From assembly GCA_900545615.1 (NCBI GenBank), contig UQZM01000019.1, positions 1-29,024 on the forward strand: DNA of 29,024 nucleotides, read 5' to 3'. Each line of letters opens with the position of its first letter. Position 1 is the first letter of the stretch. This stretch comes from an uncultured Collinsella sp. (GTDB lineage Bacteria; Actinomycetota; Coriobacteriia; Coriobacteriales; Coriobacteriaceae). The notes beneath the pieces are model-generated. The model saw only the letters and a list, made by a program, of their open reading frames with translations. It searched no databases and was not told the origin of the DNA. Positions 8,484-16,522 of this stretch are shown in pieces. Made by a program: the position numbers and the translations under genes.

Positions 8484-8585
8484 AGCGGCTCCTTTTTGGT
8501 TATTGGCACGTTGGTCGTAACCCAACCATTGTACCGTGCGCAGGTGCAAGTATGGGCAGTAGGCATTAACCTAACATTTTGGAAT

Positions 8586-8641
8586 TGGAGCGACCATGAG
8601 GACGTCTGCGCATTTGCTTCGCAAATACGCACCGGCTGCGG
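8586..8641. repeat. tRNA-end/hairpin module, copy A (degenerate)
   Basis: 56-bp unit beginning TGGAGCG and ending CACCGGCTGCGG. Its first 17 bases are a decayed version of the tRNA-Gly 3' end. Its core is a hairpin with stem ATTTGC/GCAAAT around TTC (8612-8626), extended by three GC pairs across one mismatch. Copy B starts 131 bp downstream. Confidence 0.7.
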
Positions 8642-8692
8642 TCGGCAGACCCGGTCCGCGCACACGCACGGGCACAGCGGGTTGGACCCGAC

Positions 8693-8772
8693 GTTCCCGA
8701 GGTCCCCCGTACTCGATGGAGCGGGCAACGGGACATCCGCGCGCCCGCGTCGCGGACGCGCACCGGCTGCGG
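8693..8772. repeat. tRNA-end/hairpin module, copy B
   Basis: The 56-bp core 8717-8772 starts with 17 bases identical to the complement of the tRNA-Gly 3' end (CCA plus acceptor plus part of the T-stem). The hairpin occupies the same place as in copies A and C, but the stem is GCCCGC/GCGGAC (five of six pairs) with four further GC pairs outside. Structure is kept although almost every stem base differs. About 24 bp of upstream similarity are shared with copy C at a fixed 130-bp offset. Confidence 0.75.
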
Positions 8773-8822
8773 CGATCTCCTCGGATTCACGGAGACGATG
8801 GGGAAAACTTTGTTGAATTGGC

Positions 8823-8902
8823 CGTCCCGAGTTCTCCCGCGCTCGGTGGAGCGGGCAACGGGACGTCCGCGTATTTGCTTCGCAAATCCGCACCGGCTGC
8901 GG
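8823..8902. repeat. tRNA-end/hairpin module, copy C
   Basis: The 56-bp core 8847-8902 starts with 18 bases identical to the tRNA-Gly 3' end complement at 9038-9055. The T-loop appears deleted: GGGAC runs straight into a CCGCG-like segment. The hairpin stem is ATTTGC/GCAAAT around TTC (8873-8887), as in copy A. Confidence 0.75.
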
Positions 8903-8931
8903 CCGCCTATCGGCGACCTTGCCTGCTCGCT

Positions 8932-8950
8932 ATAAACGCTTCGCGTTTAT
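8932..8950. repeat. Isolated hairpin with GC-TTC-GC apex
   Basis: A perfect 8-bp stem, ATAAACGC with GCGTTTAT, around TTC. It has the same apex as the module hairpins but another stem. It is followed by a plus-strand T-arm-like GGGTTCGAGTCCC (8970-8982), a further tRNA-like scrap. An 11-bp direct repeat (ACTTTGTTGAA) recurs at 8807-8817 and 8986-8996. Confidence 0.55.
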
Positions 8951-8994
8951 TTAACGCTCGCACCCTGTCGGGTTCGAGTCCCGGCACTTTGTTG

Positions 8995-9026
8995 AAAAAG
9001 GCACGGTAACGAAACGTTACCGTGCC
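8995..9026 (-). terminator. Rho-independent terminator of tRNA-Gly
   Basis: A perfect 12-bp stem, GGCACGGTAACG with CGTTACCGTGCC, and a 3-nt loop are followed on the minus strand by TTTTT. It starts 12 nt after the tRNA 3' end. Confidence 0.85.
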
Positions 9027-9037
9027 TGAAATTCGAA

Positions 9038-9112
9038 TGGAGCGGGCAACGGGACTCGAACCCGCGAGTGTCAGCTTGGGAAGCTGATGCCTTACCACTT
9101 GGCGATGCCCGC
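9038..9112 (-). tRNA. tRNA-Gly(CCC)
   Basis: Minus-strand cloverleaf. The acceptor is GCGGGCA paired with TGCCCGC, the discriminator is T, and CCA is encoded. The anticodon stem TCAGC/GCTGA encloses TTCCCAA, giving anticodon CCC. The T-loop is TTCGAGT. Its own promoter and a strong terminator flank it. Three partial copies of its 3' end lie downstream. Confidence 0.93.
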
Positions 9113-9125
9113 TTGTGTGTTGGCT

Positions 9126-9155
9126 AGTATAACGCGGTTGTCTTGTTCGATACAA
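9126..9155 (-). promoter_or_regulatory. Promoter of tRNA-Gly
   Basis: Minus strand TTGTAT (9150-9155), an 18-bp spacer, then TATACT (9126-9131), 13 bp upstream of the tRNA 5' end. Confidence 0.6.
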
Positions 9156-9341
9156 GGGTGGCGATGCTTGTTTTAGCTGTGGAGATTCGTTTGAAAATCG
9201 CGTCAATTGTGGAGACGAGGACCTTTAACCTCCTGTTCTCCCTATCTTCTACCTGCACTTTTGCTTGATTGTTGTATTTGAGCTCAATTTGTCAGGAATT
9301 GGGCAAGCTTTTGGTCAGGCTCCGGTACTTACCCGCATGAA

Positions 9342-9395
9342 CCTCGGGGGTAGCCTCATCCTACGCGTCGCAGCCTCCCCGTGCGGCGCACGAGG
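9342..9395 (+). promoter_or_regulatory. Three-way-junction-like leader before the adhesin gene
   Basis: Directly upstream of the adhesin Shine-Dalgarno (9399-9404) the sequence can form a closing stem CCTCG/CGAGG (9342-9346 with 9391-9395). This encloses a small GTAG/CTAC hairpin (9350-9353 with 9361-9364) and an 8-bp hairpin GCGTCGCA/TGCGGCGC (9365-9372 with 9382-9389, one G-U). CGGGG (9345-9349) can alternatively pair with CCCCG (9377-9381), which would break the closing stem. No known riboswitch class is recognised. I see nothing else definite between 9156 and 9341. Confidence 0.35.
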
Positions 9396-9409
9396 GATAA
9401 GGAGCAGCC

Positions 9410-12400
9410 ATGTCCAACGCACCCACGCACTCTGTCCACAGCGCAATTGCAACAGGTCCGCTGCTCCTGCTCCTCTTCCTGCTTTTCGGCTGCCTGGCAC
9501 CGGGAGCCGCATTTGCCGTCGATGGCTACGACCAGCTCGGCTTCCGCACTATTAGCGATGATTGTGGGCCCTTCTTCATCGGCAAGTATGAAGCTCAAGA
9601 CGCCTCGATTGCCTACTGCATGAACCAGGAGCGCCCCGGCCCCACCAAGCCGGGCGGCCCATGGCTCAACTTTGATCAAGGCTGGGTGTGGCTCGACGAC
9701 GAGTTCGCGGCAATCGTTTGTCACGGATATCCTACCGCCACGTCGTTTGGCGGTTACCATCTTTCACCCGATCGCGCCCGCGCCGCCACCCAGCTTGCCG
9801 TATGGATGCTCAACGGCACTACCCATGTCGACGGCACCTACTCCTACACGACCGCTCAGGGTAAAACCAAGAGCGGACACTTTACCGCCGACAATGAAGT
9901 CGTGGCGGCTGCGCGGTGGCTCCACGACAGCGCAAAATCAGGAAGCATCAAAGCCGCTCCGCACCGCGCGCGACGCTATCTAGGGGCCGTATCGGGCGGC
10001 AGCAAACGTCAAGACATGCTCTATGTACTGCCGGCGGTCTCTGTTTCCTTCCAAAAGCAGTCTGCTAACACCGTTATTACCAGCGGAAACAATACCTATC
10101 AGTTTACCGGGGCAACATTCGATATTTTTGAGAGCGCCAGCGGCGCGCGTGTCGGCACCATCAAGATGGACAGCAACGGTCGAGCGCAAGCAACACTTCT
10201 GCCCAACACGGCATACTACCTAGTTGAAACGAAGGCGCCGGCCGGCTATGTCCCCCGCCACGATCGTATTGCCTTTACCACGGGGAATGACGGCGGGCGG
10301 GTCGCCATTGATGAACAGCCCGGCACCATCAACCTGCGTATCGTAAAACTCGATGCCGCGACGAATGCCGGCCCCCAGGTGGGATCTTCACTCGCAGGAG
10401 CAGAGTTCACGTGTGTGTCGCAATCAACCCCTGGATGGGCACAAATCCTCACGACCGACGAAAGCGGTCGGGCCGCCCTCGCCGATGTCCCCTTAGGAAC
10501 CTTTACCATCTACGAATCAAAAGCCCCCGAGGGCTACCTGCCATCCAACGACAGCTGGACCTATACCGTTGGAGCCGACCAGCTCGGCGATTCAGGCGTG
10601 GTCGAGATCGAGTCTCGCGTTTCCGATATCCCCATTGCGTTTAACCTTGAGATTTCCAAATTCAAGGATTACGGCAATAGCGACCAATCCGGCCTGGAGC
10701 AGCCGGCGGGTGGTGTTGTCTTTGAGGTTGTCAGCAACAGCTCTCAGCAGGTTGTTGGCACACTGATCACAAACATCTATGGCTTTGCCTCCACCAAAGA
10801 TCAGCCCGAAGCATGGTTCGGCGCAGGCAAGCGACCCGCCGGTGTCCACGGAGCCGTCCCATACGACCGTGCCGGCTACACGGTTCGCGAGGTTCCGGAA
10901 ACCGTCCCCGAGGGTTTTAAACGTGCAGGGGAATGGACCGTCGGGGCCAATCAGATTTCCGACGGCGCCGAGCTTCAATATATCGTGGACAACCACGCTC
11001 TGTCGACGCATCTCCAGATTGTAAAACGCGATGCCCAAACAGGCGCTTCTGTTCCCCTAGCCGGATTCACCTTCCAACTCCTCGACGGCAATCACGAACC
11101 TGTCTCACAAACTTGCTGGTATCCAGCACATAACGTAATGGACACCTTTACGACTGACGCGACCGGGACCGTCACACTGCCCGAATCGCTCGTGCCGGGC
11201 ACCTATTATGTACGCGAAACCTCGGCCAAAGAGCCCTATCTTGTCGGCGAAGAGATCGAGGTAAACATACCCGCCGACATGAACCTAACGCCCGTTGCAA
11301 TCGCCTCGTATTATGACCACGCCGCGACCGGAAACATCAGGATCGTTAAAACCGATGCCATAGACGGCAGCAGCCTCGCGGGCGCCGTCTTTGAGATCCG
11401 TGCCTCGGGTGATATCGTGCGCCCCGACGGTAGCATTGCCGCGCTCGACGGTGAGACTGTCGCGACCGTCACGACGGATGAAACTGGAGAAGCACGCGCG
11501 GGCAACCTCCCACTGGGATCTGGCACCGCACGCTACGAGGTTGTCGAGACTCAAGCGCCGGCAGGCTTCTTGCTCGATCAGACAACCCATATTGTCGACC
11601 TTACTTATGCCGACCAGAAAACACCCGTTGTAGAAGCACGGCTTAACGTATCCGACGATTACACCAAGGTTGATATCTCCAAGGTCGATGCAAGCGGTGA
11701 GCAGGAAGTGGAAGGCGCACAGCTCGCCTTATATGGTCCCGATAAAACCGAAATAGACTCCTGGACCTCATCCGACAAGCCACACCGCGTCGAACATCTT
11801 GCACCCGGCACCTACTCGTTGCGCGAAATGATGTCTCCGCGGACCTATGACCTTGCCGAGGAGATAACGTTTGAAATAAAGGATACGGGAGAAGTCCAAT
11901 CCGTCGCGATGAAGGATGCGCCCATCGAGATCAAGGGGCAGGTCGACAAGCGTCAGGAACTTGTCCAACCTATCGAAAAGGGCCTGTTGGCTAACGGCGA
12001 TGGTAAAAACCGTGCCGCGATGCAAACCAATACGGATGGGCTTTTCTCCTATACCATCGACGCTCGAAACGATTCAACTACCTGGGTTGATGAGTTCACA
12101 ATTACCGATGATCTTGAGTGTGCCGAGGACGATACGGCGAGATTCGTCTCAATCGAAACCCCCGTCGCCATCGGCGACCTCAACGGTCTGTGCAACGTGT
12201 GGTATCGCACGACGCCGTTGGACTCGACAGACGTCGATGAACCGGCGAACGCGACACTTGACGATGGACACGAAAATCCTTGGCTTGAGTCCGACGAAGT
12301 AAAAGAGAGCCTTGGTGAGGACTGTCGCCTCGTCGATTACGACGGCTGGCGCCTCTGGAAGGCGGATGTCTCGACCACGGAATCCACCACACTCGAGGCG

Positions 12401-12841
12401 GAAGAGCTCGACCTTACACCCAATACCGTCGTAACGGGCATTCGAATTGAATACGGTGCGGTAGCCGCCGGCTTTACGACTCGAAGCGATGCGGATTCTT
12501 GGACCCGCGATGATCTCAAAGATGAGCACGACGACCTTGACGATGCCAAAGCAATCCTTGGCACAGACGCTCGGGGCGCAATCGTGCACATGCAGGCGAC
12601 GTCGGCTTATACGCCCCAAACCGCACTCACCAACAGCGCACGCGTCGATCTTTGCCGCAACGGCGGCGGCGATAAACTTGAGTCACATGACGAGGACCGT
12701 GTCATTCAACGCTGTACCCTACTGCAGGACCTACCGGCAACAGGATCAGTTCCCATCGCCGCTTGCATCACCGCGCTCCTGACCTCGGGTGCCGCAGCCC
12801 TATGGTTCGCTCGCCTTAGGTCGACCCCAAAGAAGCGCTAG
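9410..12841 (+). CDS. LPXTG surface adhesin with thioester-type and Cna-B/SpaA domains
   Basis: Large cell-wall-anchored adhesin of 1143 residues. A signal peptide (about 1-36) is cut after AFA. The N-terminal domain (about 37-205) carries YCMN (Cys70) and TQLAVWML (Gln128), the pattern of thioester adhesin domains that can bond covalently to host targets through a Cys-Gln thioester. About six prealbumin-like Cna-B/SpaA domains follow (about 210-300, 306-405, 410-525, 534-622, 641-740, 752-840). Their ends read VETKAPAGY, YESKAPEGY, VREVPE, VRETSA, VETQAPAGF and LREMMS, and Lys near their starts fits intramolecular isopeptide bonds. A Cys-containing stalk region (about 841-1105) precedes LPATG (1108-1112), a hydrophobic helix and a KKR tail. 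AAGGAG lies 5 nt before the ATG. No sortase or partner pilin is nearby. It could be a single-chain adhesin or a pilus tip. Confidence 0.9.
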   Translation: MSNAPTHSVHSAIATGPLLLLLFLLFGCLAPGAAFAVDGYDQLGFRTISDDCGPFFIGKYEAQDASIAYCMNQERPGPTKPGGPWLNFDQGWVWLDDEFAAIVCHGYPTATSFGGYHLSPDRARAATQLAVWMLNGTTHVDGTYSYTTAQGKTKSGHFTADNEVVAAARWLHDSAKSGSIKAAPHRARRYLGAVSGGSKRQDMLYVLPAVSVSFQKQSANTVITSGNNTYQFTGATFDIFESASGARVGTIKMDSNGRAQATLLPNTAYYLVETKAPAGYVPRHDRIAFTTGNDGGRVAIDEQPGTINLRIVKLDAATNAGPQVGSSLAGAEFTCVSQSTPGWAQILTTDESGRAALADVPLGTFTIYESKAPEGYLPSNDSWTYTVGADQLGDSGVVEIESRVSDIPIAFNLEISKFKDYGNSDQSGLEQPAGGVVFEVVSNSSQQVVGTLITNIYGFASTKDQPEAWFGAGKRPAGVHGAVPYDRAGYTVREVPETVPEGFKRAGEWTVGANQISDGAELQYIVDNHALSTHLQIVKRDAQTGASVPLAGFTFQLLDGNHEPVSQTCWYPAHNVMDTFTTDATGTVTLPESLVPGTYYVRETSAKEPYLVGEEIEVNIPADMNLTPVAIASYYDHAATGNIRIVKTDAIDGSSLAGAVFEIRASGDIVRPDGSIAALDGETVATVTTDETGEARAGNLPLGSGTARYEVVETQAPAGFLLDQTTHIVDLTYADQKTPVVEARLNVSDDYTKVDISKVDASGEQEVEGAQLALYGPDKTEIDSWTSSDKPHRVEHLAPGTYSLREMMSPRTYDLAEEITFEIKDTGEVQSVAMKDAPIEIKGQVDKRQELVQPIEKGLLANGDGKNRAAMQTNTDGLFSYTIDARNDSTTWVDEFTITDDLECAEDDTARFVSIETPVAIGDLNGLCNVWYRTTPLDSTDVDEPANATLDDGHENPWLESDEVKESLGEDCRLVDYDGWRLWKADVSTTESTTLEAEELDLTPNTVVTGIRIEYGAVAAGFTTRSDADSWTRDDLKDEHDDLDDAKAILGTDARGAIVHMQATSAYTPQTALTNSARVDLCRNGGGDKLESHDEDRVIQRCTLLQDLPATGSVPIAACITALLTSGAAALWFARLRSTPKKR

Positions 12842-12850
12842 CGCGATGAA

Positions 12851-12886
12851 AAAGCGGGCGAGCCAGTCCCCTGGCTCGCCCGCTTT
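12851..12886. terminator. Bidirectional terminator between convergent genes
   Basis: A perfect 15-bp stem (12851-12865 with 12872-12886) and a 6-nt loop end in TTT on the plus strand and in a five-T run on the minus strand. It lies between the adhesin stop and the stop of the minus-strand small protein, so it can serve both. Confidence 0.85.
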
Positions 12887-12907
12887 CAATCATGTAAATC
12901 GCCGTAT

Positions 12908-13126
12908 CTACTCTGCAGACGAAGATCCACCATCAACGATTGCCTGCTCGGACTCAGGAATCCCATCGGCACCCGTACTCTGTTCTTGCTCCACCTCTTC
13001 GCTGATTGCGGAGGCGGGGGTCGAGCCCTTTGCACCCACGATGTAGGCAGCCCCAAATCCTAACGCAATGGCAATCAAGGTCAAAATCACGTAGACAGGC
13101 CAATGGCGCTTAATATACGAAAACAC
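12908..13126 (-). CDS. Small single-pass membrane protein, unknown function
   Basis: 72-residue product with a short basic N-terminus (MFSYIKRHW), one hydrophobic helix at about 11-31 (VYVILTLIAIALGFGAAYIV), and an acidic Ser/Glu-rich tail of about 40 residues. The topology is probably N-in with the tail outside. The start is GTG, supported by AAGGAG 5 nt upstream. It follows the M28-like gene by 21 nt, so the two are one transcript and the products may work together at the membrane. No family is recognised. Confidence 0.7.
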   Translation of the reverse strand: MFSYIKRHWPVYVILTLIAIALGFGAAYIVGAKGSTPASAISEEVEQEQSTGADGIPESEQAIVDGGSSSAE

Positions 13127-13147
13127 GTTGACTCCTTAGAGCTCCGT

Positions 13148-16100
13148 CTACGAACGGCGGATAACCTCGGTCACGACCTCGGATACCGTGGCAATGTTCG
13201 TCGGGTTGACATTGTGGGGCAGGTCGTCCTCGGTACGAGCGCAAGCCAGACGCGTGCCGTCCACGCCGGCGATGGTGAGGGCTCGGCGGCTCGCCTCGAG
13301 CGCGGCATAGGCATCGGTCTTGGCATAGGGCATCTCGAGCGCGCCACAATCGACACGGAACGACTTGCACACCTTGCTGACCAGGTTCATGATGCGGCGA
13401 TCGCCCTTGAGCAGCTGCTGTTCGCCCTCGACCGTCACCACCGAAAGCCTACCGGCGCCGACGGATTCAAGATTGATGAAGAATACGCCGCGGAGTTTAT
13501 CGCGATGCGAAGCCAAGAAGGCCTTCATGCCGGCGCCATCACAATCCGAGGCGCCCGTTGCCACAAACCAGATATCGTGACCGAGCAGCTCATCATCGCC
13601 CATAGAGGCGACAGCCGAGAGCATATCTTCGGAAGAAGCGCCATCGGAAGACGTAGCGCCGCCCTTCCAGCCATCGTTATCGTCCTCGAAGTTATCCCAC
13701 GAACCGATACCGCGACCGGACTTCTTGGCATCGTAATCGTCTTCGACGCCCAGCCAATCACTCATGCTGTCCTGCTCGTTTTTCCTTTTACGACCGAACA
13801 GGCCACCCAGGCCGCGTTTGCGAGACTTGGGTGCCGCCGGGGCGGGAGCCGAAATGGTCTCGATCGGCTGCGCGCCCGACGCAACGGGCATAGAAGGCGC
13901 AACGGGTGCCGATGTGGGTTCGGGACCCTGGGCAGTAGCAAAGGGGTCGTTGACCTGGGCAGAGGGATCGGGAAGGTCGAACAGCGACGTGCGAGACGCA
14001 ACGTTTGCCTGCTTCATAGACGGCAGCGACGGATCGGGGACCGAAGCCAGCGGAGACGAGGAAGGTGCAGGCGACGGTGCCGACGCCGGATCGGGAACAT
14101 TCATCTGCGGACGCGGCGATGCCTGGGAGGAAATCTGGGCCATAAGGGAATCGACCGTTTCGTCCTGGGTGGGAGCGACATTGGCAACCGTGGCACCGGA
14201 ACCACTCGGGGTCGGCATGGTGAAAATCTGCGTGGAGTAAGGCCTCGACTCATCCGTCTCGGGAGTCTCGGAAACCGCAGGCACTTCCTCCTGCTCGACC
14301 TCGGTCGAATCACCTTGATCGGCTGCCGCGTATTGCTCTTCGTCAGAGTTGGCCTCGACGGACTCGTCCTCGGCGGCATCTTGGATTTCGGCAGCATCAA
14401 TGGGCTCGTCATCGTCTGCCGCGTCGCCCTGCTCATCGGAAACAGGAAGGGGCTCGGCAATTGCGGTGCCTTGCTTTTCAAACGTTATCGTGGAATCGAA
14501 CTGCGCGGCATCAAACGACATGGTGCTATCGACGTGCTGCTGAGCCTCGAAAGACGTTGTTGCCTCAACAACATCCGCTGACGTCGGTTGCTGGGACTCA
14601 AAGGACGTCGTAGCTTCGGCAGCGTCGACGGGCCCGGACTGCATAGCCTCGTTCTGCTCGAACTCTTGCGCCGCGCGCTCACGTGCCGCCTCGGCTGCCT
14701 GCTGCTGAGCGATAGCCTCCTGCTCGGCAGCCTCGCGTGCGGCAGCGCGCTTCTCCTCGAAATCGTCGACAAATTTCCTGCCCTTTGCAAGCGCACCCTT
14801 AAAGAAGCTGGAAGCGCTGGCGCCAATCGAAGAGAACGCGGATGCAATATCGGCATGGGGCGTTGCCGCGGGAATCTCGGCAGAGAAATCAGTATCGCTC
14901 TCGTAAGACACGCGCCTCGGCTGTTCAACGTAATCGTCGTCAGACTCGTCCGCAACGTCTTGCGCCGGCGCGGCGGGAGCCAAAATGTCCAGTCCTGCCG
15001 CGGGATCGATCGCGGACACCGCCTCGGGCTCGGCAACGGCAGCGGTAACCGCGGCAGACTCATCATCCGCAGTGACAACGGGCGCAGGCTCGGGCTCAAA
15101 CGTCGGCTCCTCGCCCTCCTCGTAATCGAGCGTGCAGGACTCGGGAAGCATTCCGAGTGCACGGATGGCATCCGAACCAAAGCGAATGTTGCCGGCGGCG
15201 TTGCGATAGAGCTTGGGCTCGGGCTCGGCCGCGGCAGGCTCCTCCGCCGGCTCAGCAGCGGGAACCTCGTCATTGAACTCTTCGGCCTGGACAGCCTGAT
15301 TCTGATCCTCGGGCACGATGGCGCCAATCAGCGTCTCGTCGGCAGACGCACCCTCAAAGCCCTCAATCTGCTCGTCAAAAGCCTCGCCCTGTTCGGGCTC
15401 GGTTTGAGCGTCGGGAGCAATCGGCTGACCGAACTCGTCCTCGGCGTAGGTAGGCTCTTCGTACTCGATGGTGTTGCCGTAGTCGTTTTGCTGCTGGGCC
15501 GCGGCATACTCCGCCGCCGCGCGCGCCATTTCCTCGGCACGACGTTTCTGCTCCCCAAAATAGGTATCGAACGGAACATCGTCGGGAAACTCGTTCTCGC
15601 CCTGGAAGGGAGCAACGTTGTCCATAACGCCGAGCATAGCGGCGACAGAAGACTTGTTGCACACCGCGCCGGACGTATAGGGAAGAACGTGGCGGTTAGA
15701 GATGATGTTTGCCGCGTTGGCAAGTGCAACGAGGGAAGCGAGGATCGCGACAATCCACAGCAGAACCTTGAGCGCGCCGGGGAGCGGCAGGATACGCAGG
15801 ATGGCAACGGCAGCAGGGGCAATCGTGGCAACGGGCAACAGCTTGGCGATGAGCGCACGATACGAAGCATAGGGCTCGCGGGCGAGCAGCTCAGCACGGG
15901 GAGAGTCGTAGTGTGCGACAACGACCACCGGGCGGTTGCGCGGAGACGCGAGCGGGCCCGAGGCCTTGTGGTAGGCGATGACATTTTGGCTCACGCCCGT
16001 CTTGCCCAGGCGCGAAACCACGGGGTGGCCCGTGCGCTCGAGCACGTAAAGAACGGCGCCGACAATGGCCAGCAAGGTGCCGACCAAGCCGATACCGCCG

Positions 16101-16324
16101 CCGATGCCCATCAGCAGGGCGCCGGCAAACGCAAGAATACCGGTAACGGCAAATGCCAATCTACTGGGCGCCGGGGCATTGAACTCCTGAACCTCGGGGT
16201 CAAAGCCGTGGTTGCGGAAGATCTGAGCGATATCCTCGGCAGCCAAGCGCTCTTCTTCGCTGCATGCCGGCGTAATGCCGGTGTTCTGCAGCAGGTGGTT
16301 AATATAGTTCTGGGTGTTCGCCAT
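13148..16324 (-). CDS. M28 peptidase-like membrane protein with split domain, probably inactive
   Basis: 1058 residues starting at the ATG at 16324 (GGAG 5 nt upstream; upstream in-frame codons lack a ribosome site). Membrane helices lie at about 56-76, 77-95, 160-178 and 184-206. M28 peptidase segments are recognisable but separated: VVVVAHYDSP (His138, Asp140) and GAVCNKSSVAAM (219-230) lie before, and FVATGASD (920-927), FFINLESVG (948-956), TDAYAALE (1003-1010) and ARTEDDLPHNVNP (1029-1041) after, a 680-residue Ala/Glu/Pro/Ser-rich stretch. That stretch holds a likely coiled coil (about 520-558) and four TTSFE/TMSFD/TITFE repeats (572-618). Expected ligands are missing: the bridging Asp is V/C, the Glu-Glu pair is Ser926-Asp927, and the last His is Arg1030. 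It is probably a scaffold or binding protein. An operon with the small membrane protein follows. Confidence 0.75.
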   Translation of the reverse strand: MANTQNYINHLLQNTGITPACSEEERLAAEDIAQIFRNHGFDPEVQEFNAPAPSRLAFAVTGILAFAGALLMGIGGGIGLVGTLLAIVGAVLYVLERTGHPVVSRLGKTGVSQNVIAYHKASGPLASPRNRPVVVVAHYDSPRAELLAREPYASYRALIAKLLPVATIAPAAVAILRILPLPGALKVLLWIVAILASLVALANAANIISNRHVLPYTSGAVCNKSSVAAMLGVMDNVAPFQGENEFPDDVPFDTYFGEQKRRAEEMARAAAEYAAAQQQNDYGNTIEYEEPTYAEDEFGQPIAPDAQTEPEQGEAFDEQIEGFEGASADETLIGAIVPEDQNQAVQAEEFNDEVPAAEPAEEPAAAEPEPKLYRNAAGNIRFGSDAIRALGMLPESCTLDYEEGEEPTFEPEPAPVVTADDESAAVTAAVAEPEAVSAIDPAAGLDILAPAAPAQDVADESDDDYVEQPRRVSYESDTDFSAEIPAATPHADIASAFSSIGASASSFFKGALAKGRKFVDDFEEKRAAAREAAEQEAIAQQQAAEAARERAAQEFEQNEAMQSGPVDAAEATTSFESQQPTSADVVEATTSFEAQQHVDSTMSFDAAQFDSTITFEKQGTAIAEPLPVSDEQGDAADDDEPIDAAEIQDAAEDESVEANSDEEQYAAADQGDSTEVEQEEVPAVSETPETDESRPYSTQIFTMPTPSGSGATVANVAPTQDETVDSLMAQISSQASPRPQMNVPDPASAPSPAPSSSPLASVPDPSLPSMKQANVASRTSLFDLPDPSAQVNDPFATAQGPEPTSAPVAPSMPVASGAQPIETISAPAPAAPKSRKRGLGGLFGRKRKNEQDSMSDWLGVEDDYDAKKSGRGIGSWDNFEDDNDGWKGGATSSDGASSEDMLSAVASMGDDELLGHDIWFVATGASDCDGAGMKAFLASHRDKLRGVFFINLESVGAGRLSVVTVEGEQQLLKGDRRIMNLVSKVCKSFRVDCGALEMPYAKTDAYAALEASRRALTIAGVDGTRLACARTEDDLPHNVNPTNIATVSEVVTEVIRRS

Positions 16325-16522
16325 GTGCGCTCCACATCCATAATCCGACAAATAGGCCCAATGCATGCACATTAGAACCGTATATAGTCGAAAGTATACC
16401 CCGAGCGAGCGCAAACGACCGAATTCGGGCCATCTTAACGCCTCGAGCGGACAAGGATATAGCCTAATCTCCATATCGGACTAAAATCATGGCAGCAAAC
16501 CACCTTCTCATGCGAGGACTCT

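Noticed and set aside
7302..8816. 504-codon open frame opposite purB
   Set aside because: A shadow of purB; its end runs into non-coding repeats.
8480..9206. Several 70-140 codon open frames in the tRNA-Gly region
   Set aside because: They overlap repeats, hairpins, a terminator or the tRNA, have Arg/Pro-rich products and lack ribosome sites.
9301..9400. c-di-GMP riboswitch before the adhesin
   Set aside because: The conserved internal loops of class I and II are not present; only generic stem pairing is seen.
8484..9409. Integrated element at the tRNA-Gly 3' end
   Set aside because: The tRNA-end copies resemble attachment sites, but no integrase, transposase or phage gene is present and the copies are only 130-190 bp apart.
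14588..16375. 595-codon open frame opposite the M28-like gene
   Set aside because: Low-complexity shadow created by the Ala/Glu-rich coding sequence; no ribosome site.
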